Source: Paracentrotus lividus (taxonomy: Eukaryota > Echinodermata > Echinoidea > Camarodonta > Echinidae). From it: DNA of 64,000 nucleotides. Positions 1 to 10,458 of this stretch are shown here, one piece after another. A program made the translations under genes and the position numbers. The notes under the pieces were generated by a model. That model was not told the DNA's origin. It saw only the letters and a list, made by a program, of their open reading frames with translations, and searched no databases. The DNA lies in contig CALNVZ010000641.1 of the NCBI GenBank assembly GCA_940671915.1, forward strand, positions 36,587,895 through 36,651,894, written 5' to 3'. How positions within the stretch are numbered: the first letter of the stretch is position 1; every line of letters begins with the position of its first letter.

Positions 1-482
1 CAGATCAACTTAAACATGTTTATCCTTTTTATTACATCAGTAGCCATCCTTCCTGAGTTGGAAATAATTCTGATGATACAACTTTAATAGATTTGGGGTC
101 AATATCTCAAGATGTCATGTATAAATGGATGTAAAATACTCAACATGCGCATGCCTTTTTTTTCCGATGTGGCAATACGGAGGCATGCCTTCCGACCGTG
201 CGGGGTCGAAGATTCATCTAGTTTTTCCATGTCATAATATTTTAACACATTTTCATACGTATCAAGATTATGAATGGAAAATTACAGGCTGTTATTCCTA
301 CACAACATACAGAGTCAAACATGATTGTGCACAGTGTAAATTAACAAGTGAATAAAAACATTTTGTCCCACTTAACTGGTTGAGGACTGAGTACGAATAT
401 ACTTGGCCTGAGGTCTATGGGATATAGGTATGCCAGAATCAGTAGGTCCCCTGCAGGTTAATTTTCTTAAATACATGTCCAT

Positions 483-720
483 TGGGGTGTAACACAAAGA
501 CTTACGATTGATAAAAAGTTATGATTGATTTTTTTTTCGTTAGCCTCATTCGGAAACCAGGTACAGTGATGGATTCAGATTTTGATATGATTAAGACTAG
601 GGTTAAGGCTAGGGTTAGGATTAAGATCATCAACTTTGGAGCATCCTGTCCATGGTGAGGCTAACGAGAAAAAATCAATCGTAACTTTTAATCAATCGTA
701 AGTCTTTGTGTTACACCCCA
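483..720. mobile_element. MITE with long terminal inverted repeats (in GGCX intron)
   Basis: The sequence from TGGGGTGTAACACAAAGACT at 483 is repeated inverted at the right end, finishing TTACACCCCA at 720. Arms are about 63 bp with a few mismatches and enclose about 110 bp. Flanks catgtccat (left) and catgtcat (right) look like an imperfect 8-9 bp target duplication, as hAT elements make. No coding capacity. Confidence 0.8.
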
Positions 721-840
721 CATGTCATTTAAATTAGTTTATTAAAAATAATGAATTATTGAAATGCAGGAGTCAACAGTTTTTGCATATTCAAGTGTGT
801 ATGAAAATTTTAACTTCAATTGTTTTTTTGTTGTTGACAG

Positions 841-3800
841 GTTCATGTTGACGGATGAACAGATAGATTATTTTATCGTTCACCTAGGCGGTCTGTTCTT
901 GGACCTATCAGCAGGATTTCTTCTCTTCTTTGATGCTACTCGTATATTTGGCACTTTCTCTTGTTCTTCCTTCCATATCATGAACTCACAAATATTCAGT
1001 ATAGGTTAGTATCTTCTCTTCTTTGATGCTACTGGTATATTTGGAACTTTCTCCTGTTCTTCATTCCATATCATGAACTCACAAATCTTCAGTATACATA
1101 GGTTAGTATCTTCCAAATGGTTATAAAAGAAATCAAATGTGAGATTTGTCCAAAATGTAATGACAAGAAAGTTAACTGTAAAGACAAACACATTTTGACA
1201 TTTCTTGTACAGTAGAAAGGAAACGAAGGAATGTTTTGCTGTTATTCAGACCTTTAAATTTAATGAATCTATTTGAATGTAAAAACATGGAAATAGTGTA
1301 TTTGCAATTAATGCTCAATAAATGAGTACTGAGTATTATTCAAACTGTTGCTGCTGTATTTTGGTGCCTCAATTTTCACAAATTTATAACAATGTGTAGG
1401 ATGATTTCATTTGTGAAAGTAGAGTTGTAAAGGTTTTATTGTATTTTCTTTTAATCCATTTTGACCCCACAGGAATGTTTCCCTATGCAATGCTGGCTAG
1501 CACCACAGTCTTCTATTCAACTTCATGGCCAAGATCATTCTGTAGTGTACTACCTAGCTGTCTGAAAAATAGGATCCCATCAGTGAGCTTCTCCAGTACC
1601 CCTCAGCCAAGTGGAAATTGCATCTATACCCCCAGCAGAGATAATATAAAGGTACCGATATAACTGCTATTTGTAAAAGAGTAATAATAATGTAATAATA
1701 ATAATAATAATGTCGTTTTATTTACCCAGGTTAGCCACTTTAGTTCTGACAACTGTTCTCCCATCGGGCCCTGCATGATTGTGATTTTGTTTTACAGCTT
1801 ATTTATCTGTAAACAAATAAAATAATAATTATTTTTTGATTTAACAGAAATCTGATGCGTGCAATGAGGAGACTGTAAGGAAAATCATAGCCTGTCTTAT
1901 ACACTGGACCACTGTGATAGGATCGCTAGTAGAAATCACATGTAGTTTAATATCATACTATAATATCTGATTTAAAACAATGTAGTATCATCATTTATCA
2001 TGATCTGACCTTTGACCTTTGATTTGGTTTCATCCTACAGAAGTCTGATGCATCCAATAAGAAAGTGAAGAATACCAATGCTAGTTTCAGGCACCAGACT
2101 GCAGTGATTGGATTAATATTCTATGTGTGCATCCAAATCTTCCTGCCGTACTCTCACTTTATAACTAAGGTAATATGCCAGGAATTATTGTCATACTGTA
2201 CAACCACTAAACATATGGCTCTATGGTCGTCAACAAAGGATTTATAAAGTAGTAATAATCTTTTCCTTGATAACAATCATTATTGAAGATTTGGCAGCTA
2301 TGAATATAAAATCTATCAATGAAGAATGGCTAGTTGATCAGCATAAGAATAGTTCTGGTTATTGATTTTCTGTGAAGTAAATTTATATCTTCACTTTGTT
2401 TAAAGTGGGCTAATTGTTTGTTATTAAATATATAATGGTTTGATCTTACTTATATATTTCATTGCAATCCATGGCATTTGATTGTTTGATTAAACTTTAC
2501 AACTTAATTGAAATTTGCAGGGTTATAATAACTGGACCAACGGTCTTTATGGTTATTCCTGGGATATGATGGTACACACATGGCACACCCAACACGTCAA
2601 GGTCAAATATATTGACGGAAGGACTGGTGGAGAAGGCTACTTATCACCAGGAGTGAGTATTAATATAATGATGACAGTGAAGATGATGATGATGATGAGG
2701 GTGATGAGGGTGATGATGGTGTTTGTAATGAAGGTGATGATGATGATAGTGAGGGTGATGATGATGATGGTGATGATGAAGATGATGAAGGTGATGGTGA
2801 TGATAGTGATGATGATAATAACGAAAGTGCAAAAAATGATGATCGTGATGGTGATAATGATTATGATAGTGAAGATGATAGATTTAAATGATGATGCTGA
2901 TAATATTGACAATGATATGGGTAAGCAAAAAATATTGGCCTATTGGACAGAAAGCAATTGTTGGACTAAGTAATTTCCTACCCCAATTGGTCATAATCCA
3001 GCGAAATTATATCTGTAATATTATTTTCCACATTGTTTGATTGTTTAGTACTGGACAGAGAGCAATCGATGGGCTAGCCATAGTGATATGACCAAGCAGT
3101 ATGCAACCTGTATTGGTCATCATCTTGAGGAAATGGGATTATCAGAGCCTCAGCTTTATATGGATGTCTGGAAGTCCATGAATGGTCGCTTCCAACAACG
3201 GTAAGTATTATTAGGCACCTTTTTGAAAAAAAATGTCCTCGATGTTGAAAGGTGAAGGTAACACGAAGGTGACCAATAAAATTCTATTAACATTAACCAC
3301 TTAGAAATGTTCTTTAAAATTTGCAATTAATCATAAACGTTTGTGTTACAAGGCCCAGATATACATGAGTTGATCTTGATTTTCTGCCTTCTTTGTTCTT
3401 TCTTAGAATGTTTGACCCGACGGTGGATCTGATAAGGGCGGATTGGTCCCCCTTCAGTGCCACGCCCTGGTTGATGCCCCTCCTCACCGAGCTCTCTGAT
3501 TGGAGGACTAAACTCAATGAGATCGAGGATCAGCTTGATGAGGAACTTGATGTTACTTTTGTTGCCGATTTTCCTGGTGTGTAGAATATGCATGATGATT
3601 GTCTTACAAGAATTGGTAGGAAAAGAACATTTAGAAATACCCAATTGCTGCACAGAGCCCACACGTATTCCAAAAAGTACTTGGAACCAATACACCGTCA
3701 TTATAACAATGAGTAGACTGTAGATATCAGTGTTGAATTTGTAATGTTTTTTTTTCCTCTCAAAGCAGTTTCTGTGTCATATTTTATTTTAGCTCTCTTT

Positions 3801-6800
3801 CAAGTCTTTTTCCATTTGATGAGTGCATGACAAATATAGATTTTGTGCGGTGTAAAAGCTATCACATACGATCTATTCTACTCTATTGTAGTGCCGTATC
3901 ACTTGACTTTGGTGATCATGTTTTTCCACAACACTCTGTCTCTAGCCTTCTGCATTATGAGTTGTAATCCTAAACCTTCTACTCCCTTCTCTTCAAACTA
4001 TCCATCCACATTATTCTTTTTCTTCCTCTACTTCTCTTCCCCTCAATCTTTCCTGTCAACGACAAATTCTTCAAACCTTCTTTACATATTAAATGTCCTA
4101 GAAATCTCAACTGTCTAATTCTTATATTGCAGAGCAATTTGGGTTTAACATTCGCTCTTCTGAGTACATTTTCATTGCTAATTCTATCTGTCCATTTGAT
4201 TTTTAACATTTGTCTGAGGAACCAAATGAGCAAATTTACTGTTTTATAAGCTGAATGTAGGTTCAGAAATGTGAAATGATCGATATCATGGCATGATTGT
4301 TTCTCTATTGATTTTGGATTTGCACTATGATGTAAATAGAGTTATATACAGTCCACTCCTATTAAAATGAAGATAAAACAATATTCTGTTAATAGAACTA
4401 GGTGACTTTCCCATTCTCAATTTTAAACAAGTGTACACGTTCCTATGCGTTCAGTATTACAAGATTTATTAATCAAGGCTTAGTGCCAAGTACCTCATTG
4501 TAATGAGGGTGGACTGTATGATATAATTTGTAATGATATTTGTCTTTGATCAGGGATGTACCTAGAAAATTACATCAGTGAGGATCTTGGGAACACAACC
4601 ATACAGGTTCTAAGCGGGAAAGTCATGGTGGAACTGATTGAGAGAAAGAGAAACATTACCCTGGAAATAGGAGACAGAATACAGGTGAGGTTTACTTGAG
4701 ACCATTTAACACCCGGGTGGGGTGAAACAAAGTAAATAAAATGCTGGTGAAAACTTAGGAAGTAACAAAATACACTGTAGTTTCTAAGTGGGAAAGTCAT
4801 TATGGAACTGATTGACAGAAAGAGAAATTTTACCCTGGAAATAGGGGACAGAATACAGGTGAGGTTTACTTGAAACCATTTAAGACCCGGGTTGGGAGAA
4901 GCAAAATGAATAAAATGCAGGTGAAGACTGAGGGGATATGACCGTGCAGGTTCTTAGTGGGAAAGTCATTATGGAACTGATTGAGAGAAAGAGGAACATA
5001 ACCCTGGAAATAGGAGACAGAGTACAGGTGAGGTTTACTTGAAACCATTTAACACCCGGGTAGGGGAGGCAAAGTAAATCAAATGCACGTAAAAACTTAT
5101 GCAATATGAATATATACACTGTAGGTTCTAAGTGGGAAAGTCATTATGGAACTGATTGAGAGAAAGAGAAACATTACCCTAGAAATAGGGGACAGAATAC
5201 AGGTGAGGTTTACTTGACACCATTTAACACTTGGGTAGGGAGAAGCAGAGTAAATAAAATGTAGTAGAAGACCTAGGGAACACAACCATACAGGCTCTAA
5301 GTGGTAAAGTCATTGTGGAACTGATTGAGAGAAAGAGAGACATTACCCTGGAAATAGGAGACAGAATACAGGTAAGGCAATACTCGGGCCCATTTAACAC
5401 TCAGGTAGGTTGAAGCAAAGTAAATGAAATGCCGGTGAAGACTGAGGAAATATGACAATCCAGGTACTTAGTGGGAAATTCATGGTGGAACTGATTTAGA
5501 GAGAGAGAAAGATTACACTGAAAATACATTTTGTATGAGGTAAGACTTACTTGAAACCATTTAACACCTGGGTAGGGACAAGCAAAGTAAATAGAATGTT
5601 GACTAAGAAAATATATTAATCATAATAAAAAAGGGGGTTTATTTCTGTGCTTTTATACTGTTTTTATTAAGGGAGGACTCCGGGCTGAAATTGAAATGTT
5701 TTGAAAACTAAAGTAAAGTAGAGGGACTGTGACATCATCAGTTTGCTCATTTGAATATGCATGAGGTTATCCTGATTATGCCAAGAACTGTTTCCTATAA
5801 AATGTCAAAACCTAAGAAATTCATAACTTTGCTATTTCTCATCCGATTTTGATGAAATTTTCAGTGTTGAGCTTTATAAATTTTACTTTATTTTTGTAAA
5901 CATACAAACTCCAGCCTGGAGGAATCCTTTAAAGTACTTAACTGGTTAGTATTAAATTTAAGCCAATTTGATTTGATTAAAGGGATGCAGTAACATTGAA
6001 TGATATTCAAATCACATTTTATTTGATTTAGCTTATTTTGCCAACGTAATTTTAAACACTTAAGTCAGTCTGGTATCTCTTCAAAATTGCAAACTAATTG
6101 CTTGCTGTACCTTTGAGATATCAATGATTTCGTACTCAAATTTTATAAACCAACCCCGGATGGTTTATAAAATCATGTGCTTTTTTGTCCCCGCCGAACG
6201 AGTTCGAGCAGGGGACTATGAAACGGGCTCCGTTTGTGTGTATGTGTGTGTGTCCGTCCATCCGTCCGTCCGTCCGTCCGTGCGTCCGTATGTGATCAAA
6301 ATCTTCAATTTGCTACTCCGTGCACATTTTATCCAGATTTCGATCCGTTAGCTTTATATGATAGCACTAGGTGATGGCTTCAAAACTTCTTCACAGAATT
6401 TTGACCTTGACCTTTGACCCTGATTTTTGACCTATATTGTACATTGGTTACAAAATGCTACTCCTTCGCCATTTTCAATCCAATTTCGATTTTGTTTGCT
6501 TTATGATATAGCACTAGTGAGGACTACAAAACTCCTCACGGAATTTTGACTTTTGACCCCTTGACCTCTTGACCTTGATTGACCTATATTGTACATGGTT
6601 ACAAAATGCTACTCCTTCGCTATTTTTCATCCGATTTCAATTTTGTTAGCTCTAATATATAGCACTAGGTGATGGCTTCAAAACTTCTTCACAGAATTTG
6701 ACCTTTGACTTTGACCCTGATTTTGACCTATATTGTACATTGGTTACAAAGTGCTACTCCTTCGCCATTTTCATCCGATTTCGATTTTTGTTGCTCTATG

Positions 6801-9800
6801 AAGCACTAGGTGAGGACTACAAAACTTCCTCACGGAATTTTGACTTTTGACCCCTTGACCTTTTGACTGATGTTTGACCCATTATTGTACATTGCTTACA
6901 AAATGCTACTCCTTCAACCTTCTCTAGTAATTTTCTTATTATCATTTATTACATAATTTCACATAGCTTGTAAGAAGCATTTTTTTTAAATATTATTTGG
7001 AACATTTTCTGTAGCTTTTACATATTTTGGTTGTATAATTGTACACGAATACAGAGAATTGACTTTTCGTTTTTATCTTTCTGATGCGATATAATGGGAA
7101 TTTTATATTATTGGCGGGGACATATATTCCGCATCGCGTAATATACTAATCCACTTGTTTCACATGGCACAATAAACCCATTTCCTGTTGTATAGTCCCT
7201 GTCCCTAGCAGCCTGCTGAGCTAGCAGCAGAGGGTACTGGTGTTCGGCTGTATGTTTGGCATTGTTTGTTACACTGTTTTAATGTAGTAAATGACTTCCA
7301 TTTGATCTGAAACTTTCAGTAGTTTGTTTTTACTGTTGGAACAATATAATTTTATTAATCTTGATCTAATTGCTCTTGTTTTTGAAAGTTACCCAATCCC
7401 TTTAAAGTCTTGTAGGACATGCACAGCAATATTGTTGTAATTACTGTAATTTGCAAAATGTAGGTGTTTTGCTATAGTCACCAGCAGCTCCATGCTTTCT
7501 ATAATGTCTACGCAACATGTTATCACACATGAAGCAATTATAGTTTCTCAAAACTCATTTGACAAAAGTTGTAGAATCATTTCTATCATGTTATGATAGA
7601 TGTGGAATGATATTTCTTGTCTTGTTTATTATTACCGGCCCTATGCCTTTCATGCGGTACATGTATCAGACACACCATCCTGCTACATTTAATAGAGTAT
7701 GAATCATGCAACTATACAAAGGAACATAGTTCCTCAAAACTCATTTAAATGTCAAAAATATTACCCTTGGTATAGGAATGTTGTAATTACATGTACAATG
7801 ATACATGTTGATTCTTACTTTCTTAGACTTAAGTCCTCTTATTCCATGTGGAACATTTGCCAGCAGATAAACAGAAGATCTCCACCCTCTTCGGTCTTCA
7901 GTGAAAGAATGTGCGTCAACCCAGCTTTAAGTCAAGTTAATTTTAAGTCCTGCAGGACAGTTCTTTTCCAAATAGTTAGAGGTCGCCCACGTTTCCTTCT
8001 ATCATAGTCTAATTTCCAATCTAGGGAAGTCCTTGGATGTGTTGTATGATAAAGGAGTAATATCATTTCTTTACTATTCTTTGTACTTAGTTACCAGCGG
8101 GTGCCTTCCATAATGTCCACACTGTCTCTGACACACCGTCCTGCTACATGTACGTGTTTGTTAACACCACAGAGCATGCTATTATACAGGAAGCTATGGA
8201 GTTTCTCAATACTCATCAAGATGATGTCAAAGATAGTGATGATGATACAATATTGCCAACAACCATTGATCCTAAAATATTTGAAGGTAAGTTTTAGCAC
8301 ACGGAAGTTTGTAAACTTTTCACATTTGTTTGTTTATTTTTTTTTTCAGAAACCCAATTTTGATTATTCTAAGACTATGGGGATCTCAAGTTGCTAAAAT
8401 GTAGTAGGAAAGAAAATAATAATCGTTGCCAACTTGTCAAGGAATTTGATAAAATGCCTCAAATCAGGGAAAAGTCAGGAAATTTTGATTGGCCCCAAAA
8501 TAGAAAGTACGATATAATCAGTCAGACTCTGTTATATTTTGATATAATGGTGTTTTTTTTAGGGAAGCCATTACATGCTTGTGTAATAGTACTTATTACC
8601 TTTTACCTTGTCATGTTTTATACGCCAAGTAGTTCACCGCAACAACATAGAAACCATGAGAAACTGGAAATGGGTTTAAATAATTATCAGGGATAAATCG
8701 GGAAAATCAGGGCATTTTGTTTTCTTGAAATGCTGGGAACCCTGCTATTCTTTTTCTTCTTTGTTGTAGGGTTAAACATCTCACATGCTGTCAAAGTTCG
8801 TATCTTGGAGAGACTGAGTGCCAAGATTGAGAGGAATGAACAAGCTAGTAAAAGCATCGCTGAAAAAGCTCAACAATTTTTGGAAAAGAAGCAACAGTTA
8901 TTTCACAGAACGTAAGCATGAGTCTAAAGCAGAGGAAAAATGTATAACTTTTGTGGTTAAAAAAAAAATCCCTTTTCTGCCTCAGTGGTTCAATGATGGT
9001 TTCTTGATTAAGTCTTTGAATGGTTGAACATTAATATGTCTTTTGCATGAAAGTAATTAGCTTCTGATCATTCGAGCATTGAGAGCTGAGAGGTTCACTG
9101 GGAAAGACGCATACATTGGATTTGTCATAGCTCAGTTGGTAAAGTGCCTGTCTAGTAAGAAGGAAGTCTCACGTTTGAATCCCAATGAATCCTATTTTCT
9201 TTGTTCATTTTTCATATTTTAAATGTATATTTCTGGTCAATTTCCATCTTTGTTCAAATTCATATAAAAGCTGCATTACTTCACTGTGATTCCTCACAAT
9301 TATCCGCTATTTAATTTCTATCCTTTGGTTCTATAACTTCTGATAACTCAAGCATTGAAAGCTAATGGGTTTACTGGATCAGACACCAACACAGGGTTTG
9401 CCATAGCTCAGTTGGTAGAGCACCTGTCTAGTAGTCGGGAGGTATCAGGTTCAAATCCTGATTGAATCCCATGTTCTTTACTCATTTTTTATATTAAATA
9501 TTTCTGGTCAATTCCCTCTGTCTTCAAAATAATTATCCATGAGAAACCCTCAAATTGTATTACCATAGTACATGATATTTTTAAAGTCATTATATTGAGG
9601 TCCTTTGGACCATGGAAATATCCTTGTTATATCAATCAGGAATCTCTTCATATCAGGGTATAAAAACAAAAGAATACAAAGAGTTTGGACCATTTCATAT
9701 CGTACCTTTACACCAAGTTTTAACGTACATGAGATTATAAAGAGGACCACCATATTAATATTCATCCTGTCTGAGGTTTTGAATGTTTTCATTATCGTTA

Positions 9801-9959
9801 TGTCTCACTTCACTTTTTTTCACCAGAATTGTGAAGACAGCTCAAGCCCTAAATCATATCTTCCTAGGAGGGGAGTCGGTTGTTCTACCGGTCCGAGACG
9901 AGGATCCAGAAACTATCAAAGAATCTACATCCACACACCAGGACCATGGGGAACTTTGA
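841..9959 (+). CDS. GGCX: Vitamin K-dependent gamma-carboxylase, C-terminal two thirds (10 exons)
   Basis: This ER membrane enzyme converts Glu to Gla in vitamin K-dependent proteins using reduced vitamin K. Exons read from splice sites: 841-1004, 1473-1651, 2041-2169, 2521-2652, 3049-3200, 3407-3576, 4554-4684, 8091-8286, 8770-8911, 9827-9959 (stop TGA); phases join without a break to about 509 residues. Recognisable family blocks are [12 protein letters not shown] and [12 protein letters not shown] (exon 1), [32 protein letters not shown] with [23 protein letters not shown], and PAGAFHNVH leading to [13 protein letters not shown]. The N-terminal transmembrane part and the catalytic lysine region lie upstream of the window. 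All introns are GT-AG. The C-terminus after exon 8 is less conserved, ends DHGEL, and lies in a duplicated terminal-exon array. Exon 7 also lies in a tandem array. Identification is by remembered similarity to vertebrate GGCX; I am very sure of the family. Confidence 0.93.
1012..1113 (+). repeat. Tandem echo of the 3' half of GGCX exon 1 (841-1004) and its donor
   Basis: About 100 bp starting tcttctcttctttgatgct repeats exon bases 919-1004 plus the donor. It still reads [20 protein letters not shown] and then meets CATAGGTTAG, a 4-bp longer version of the real ATAGGTTAG junction. It could be a second donor site or a plain duplication relic. Confidence 0.85.
1848..1960 (+). pseudogene. Decayed upstream copy of GGCX exon 3 (2041-2169)
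   Basis: After the acceptor ttaacag, the stretch reads [10 protein letters not shown], then [15 protein letters not shown], matching [10 protein letters not shown] and [15 protein letters not shown] of the real exon 193 bp downstream. A GTAAGG donor lies 29 nt in, and the homologous part runs into stops. The real exon is the downstream one because only it continues LPYSHF and joins in phase to exon 4. Confidence 0.75.
2662..2905. repeat. GAT/GATGGTG-rich microsatellite in GGCX intron
   Basis: Low-complexity GATGATG and GGTGATGAT runs start just after the exon 4 donor (2653). Long ORFs here (Met/Val on one strand, Ile/Thr on the other) are composition artefacts. Confidence 0.9.
2941..2968 (+). 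repeat. Short echo of the start of GGCX exon 5
   Basis: tattggacagaaagcaatt reads [10 protein letters not shown] then stop, against tactggacagagagcaatc (YWTESNRW) at the real exon start 3049, 108 bp downstream. It has no AG directly upstream and looks dead. Confidence 0.7.
3880..4235 (-). mobile_element. Fragment of the C-terminal end of a non-LTR retrotransposon (LINE) ORF
   Basis: The minus strand reads [19 protein letters not shown], then [15 protein letters not shown], then [20 protein letters not shown]. This is the familiar C-terminal tail of LINE polyproteins: an RQLRFLGH motif followed by GRxRGRxRxTWxD. There is no RT core, so it is a dead 5'-truncated piece in the GGCX intron before exon 7. 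Confidence 0.8.
4349..4516. mobile_element. Tc1/mariner-like MITE, termini CAGTCCACTCC, flanked by TA
   Basis: A 168-bp element starts CAGTCCACTCCTATTA and ends GAGGGTGGACTG, with TA on both sides (4347-4348 and 4517-4518). Related ends occur at 17125-17288 and as scraps near 12840, 13030, 15640, 24127, 25910 and 48480, so this is a family. It sits 37 bp before GGCX exon 7. Confidence 0.75.
4607..5539 (+). repeat. Six-copy tandem array of the 78-nt GGCX exon 7 cassette plus intron
   Basis: The last 78 nt of GGCX exon 7 (4607-4684) recur at 4781-4858, 4950-5027, 5125-5202, 5294-5371 and, decayed, 5464-5539. Spacing is 169-175 bp. Copies 2-5 each follow an AG (tgtag, tgcag, tgtag, tacag), keep an open frame of 26 codons beginning xLSGKV and ending GDRIQ or GDRVQ, and finish in CAG|GTGAGG or CAG|GTAAGG. 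Copy 6 has a stop and a lost end. Copy 5 is preceded by gggaacacaaccatacag, the same bases that precede the cassette in the real exon. The intervening introns would be 91-97 nt with poor pyrimidine tracts. Confidence 0.93.
5671..5930. mobile_element. MITE-like element with inverted ends AGGACTCC..GGCT
   Basis: The left end gggaggactccgggctg and the right end ccagcctggaggaatcc are imperfect inverted repeats around about 260 bp that includes a tttctcatccgattttgat word typical of dispersed repeats. No ORF. It lies in the large GGCX intron 4685-8090. Confidence 0.5.
6187..7121. mobile_element. Repeat element with GTCCCCGCC/GGCGGGGAC ends and internal ~150-bp repeats
   Basis: It starts gtccccgccgaacgagttcg, has a (CCGT)n tract at 6253-6290, and then at least four degenerate ~150-bp repeats. 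Their shared words are gcactaggtga, ggcttcaaaac, tttgaccctgattttgacc and tgctactccttcgcc. It ends ggcggggac at 7113-7121, the inverse of the start. The short ORF reading [13 protein letters not shown] is a known dispersed-repeat motif in invertebrate sequences, not a gene. Confidence 0.6.
7478..7562 (+). pseudogene. First decayed upstream echo of GGCX exon 8
   Basis: agtcaccagcagctccatgc, then ctataatgtct, gaagcaattatagtttctca and actcattt follow the order of exon 8 (ttaccagcggg..ccataatgtcc..ggaagctatggagtttctca..actcatc, 8091-8286). The middle is deleted and the frame is lost. The acceptor-proximal order is kept. Confidence 0.65.
7660..7765 (+). pseudogene. Second decayed upstream echo of GGCX exon 8
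   Basis: cagacacaccatcctgctac, then gaatcatgcaactataca, aaggaacatagttcctca and actcattt parallel the exon 8 bases around PSCYMY through EAMEFLNTH. Another divergent copy, lacking the exon start. Confidence 0.6.
8391..8744. mobile_element. Remnant of the CAGGGTTCC-ended MITE family
   Basis: Contains caaatcagggaaaagtcagg, attttgattggcccc and the right end tgctgggaaccctg, as in the fuller copies at 24698-24992 and 29138-29451. The left end is degraded. It stops 25 bp before the first base of GGCX exon 9 (8770), so it supplies the sequence around the likely branch point. Confidence 0.7.
9119..9190 (+). mobile_element. tRNA-like SINE head, copy 1
   Basis: catagctcagttggtaaagt is a Pol III A box; the B box is degraded (cgtttgaatccc). 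It is the poorer of two tandem copies about 280 bp apart. Upstream flanks are also shared (ttctgatcattcgagcattg versus ttctgataactcaagcattg), so the whole unit was duplicated. Confidence 0.6.
9398..9470 (+). mobile_element. tRNA-like SINE head, copy 2
   Basis: catagctcagttggtagagc (A box) and caggttcaaatcctga (B box) with a 5-bp T stem give most of a tRNA fold. The acceptor/D junction carries extra bases (gccata instead of the usual two), so I read it as a tRNA-derived SINE head or tRNA pseudogene. Confidence 0.6.
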
Positions 9960-10458
9960 TTACTGGAATATTACCCTGCCTTTGCATATCCCTTCATTTA
10001 CCAGGATTTCAAAGTCCAAGCCCCGAAGCATATTTTCTTAAAAGGGGAATCTGTTGTTCTTGAGGAAGATCAGGTATCTACTCAAGATGATATTTCCACC
10101 AAGACCATGGGGAACTTTTAAGGCTTGAATATCATCGTACCGTTACATGATTATACCTTCGTTTACCAGGACTGTAAAGGTGGCCTCTGAATGATGTGTT
10201 CTTGGGAGGGGTGTCGGTTGTTCTACTGGTTCATGAGGAAGAAACAAATCAAGAGGATATGTCCACATACCAATGGGGAACTTTGATGACTGGAATATCC
10301 CCCTTCAGTTACATATCCCTTTCTACTTTGTCAGGATTTTAAAGATGGCCCAAGCCCTGAAGCACATTTTCTTAAAAGGGGAGTCTGTTGTTCTGCTGGT
10401 TCTTGAGGAAGGTCAGGACACTACTCGGACAATACCCCAAAACCACAAGGATCTTTGA
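9960..10458 (+). repeat. Three extra copies of the GGCX terminal exon
   Basis: Copies of the last exon (9827-9959) follow at 10005-10121, 10170-10286 and 10335-10458, period 165-178 bp, each after CAG. The last copy is fully open if joined to exon 9: it reads TILKMAQALKHIFLKGESVV and ends QNHKDL then stop, against [20 protein letters not shown] ending DHGEL. The two middle copies do not hold the frame. This gives one alternative C-terminus of normal length. Confidence 0.88.

Noticed and set aside
125-355. 76-codon ORF at the window start as a GGCX exon
   Set aside because: No similarity to the carboxylase region preceding LTDEQID and no matching splice sites.
2515-2973. 152-codon ORF with Met-rich middle
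   Set aside because: Its first part is GGCX exon 4 (to 2652); the rest is read through the donor into a GAT satellite.
9398-9470. Functional tRNA gene
   Set aside because: A and B boxes are good but the acceptor/D junction has surplus bases and a degraded tandem twin exists; SINE head or pseudogene fits better.
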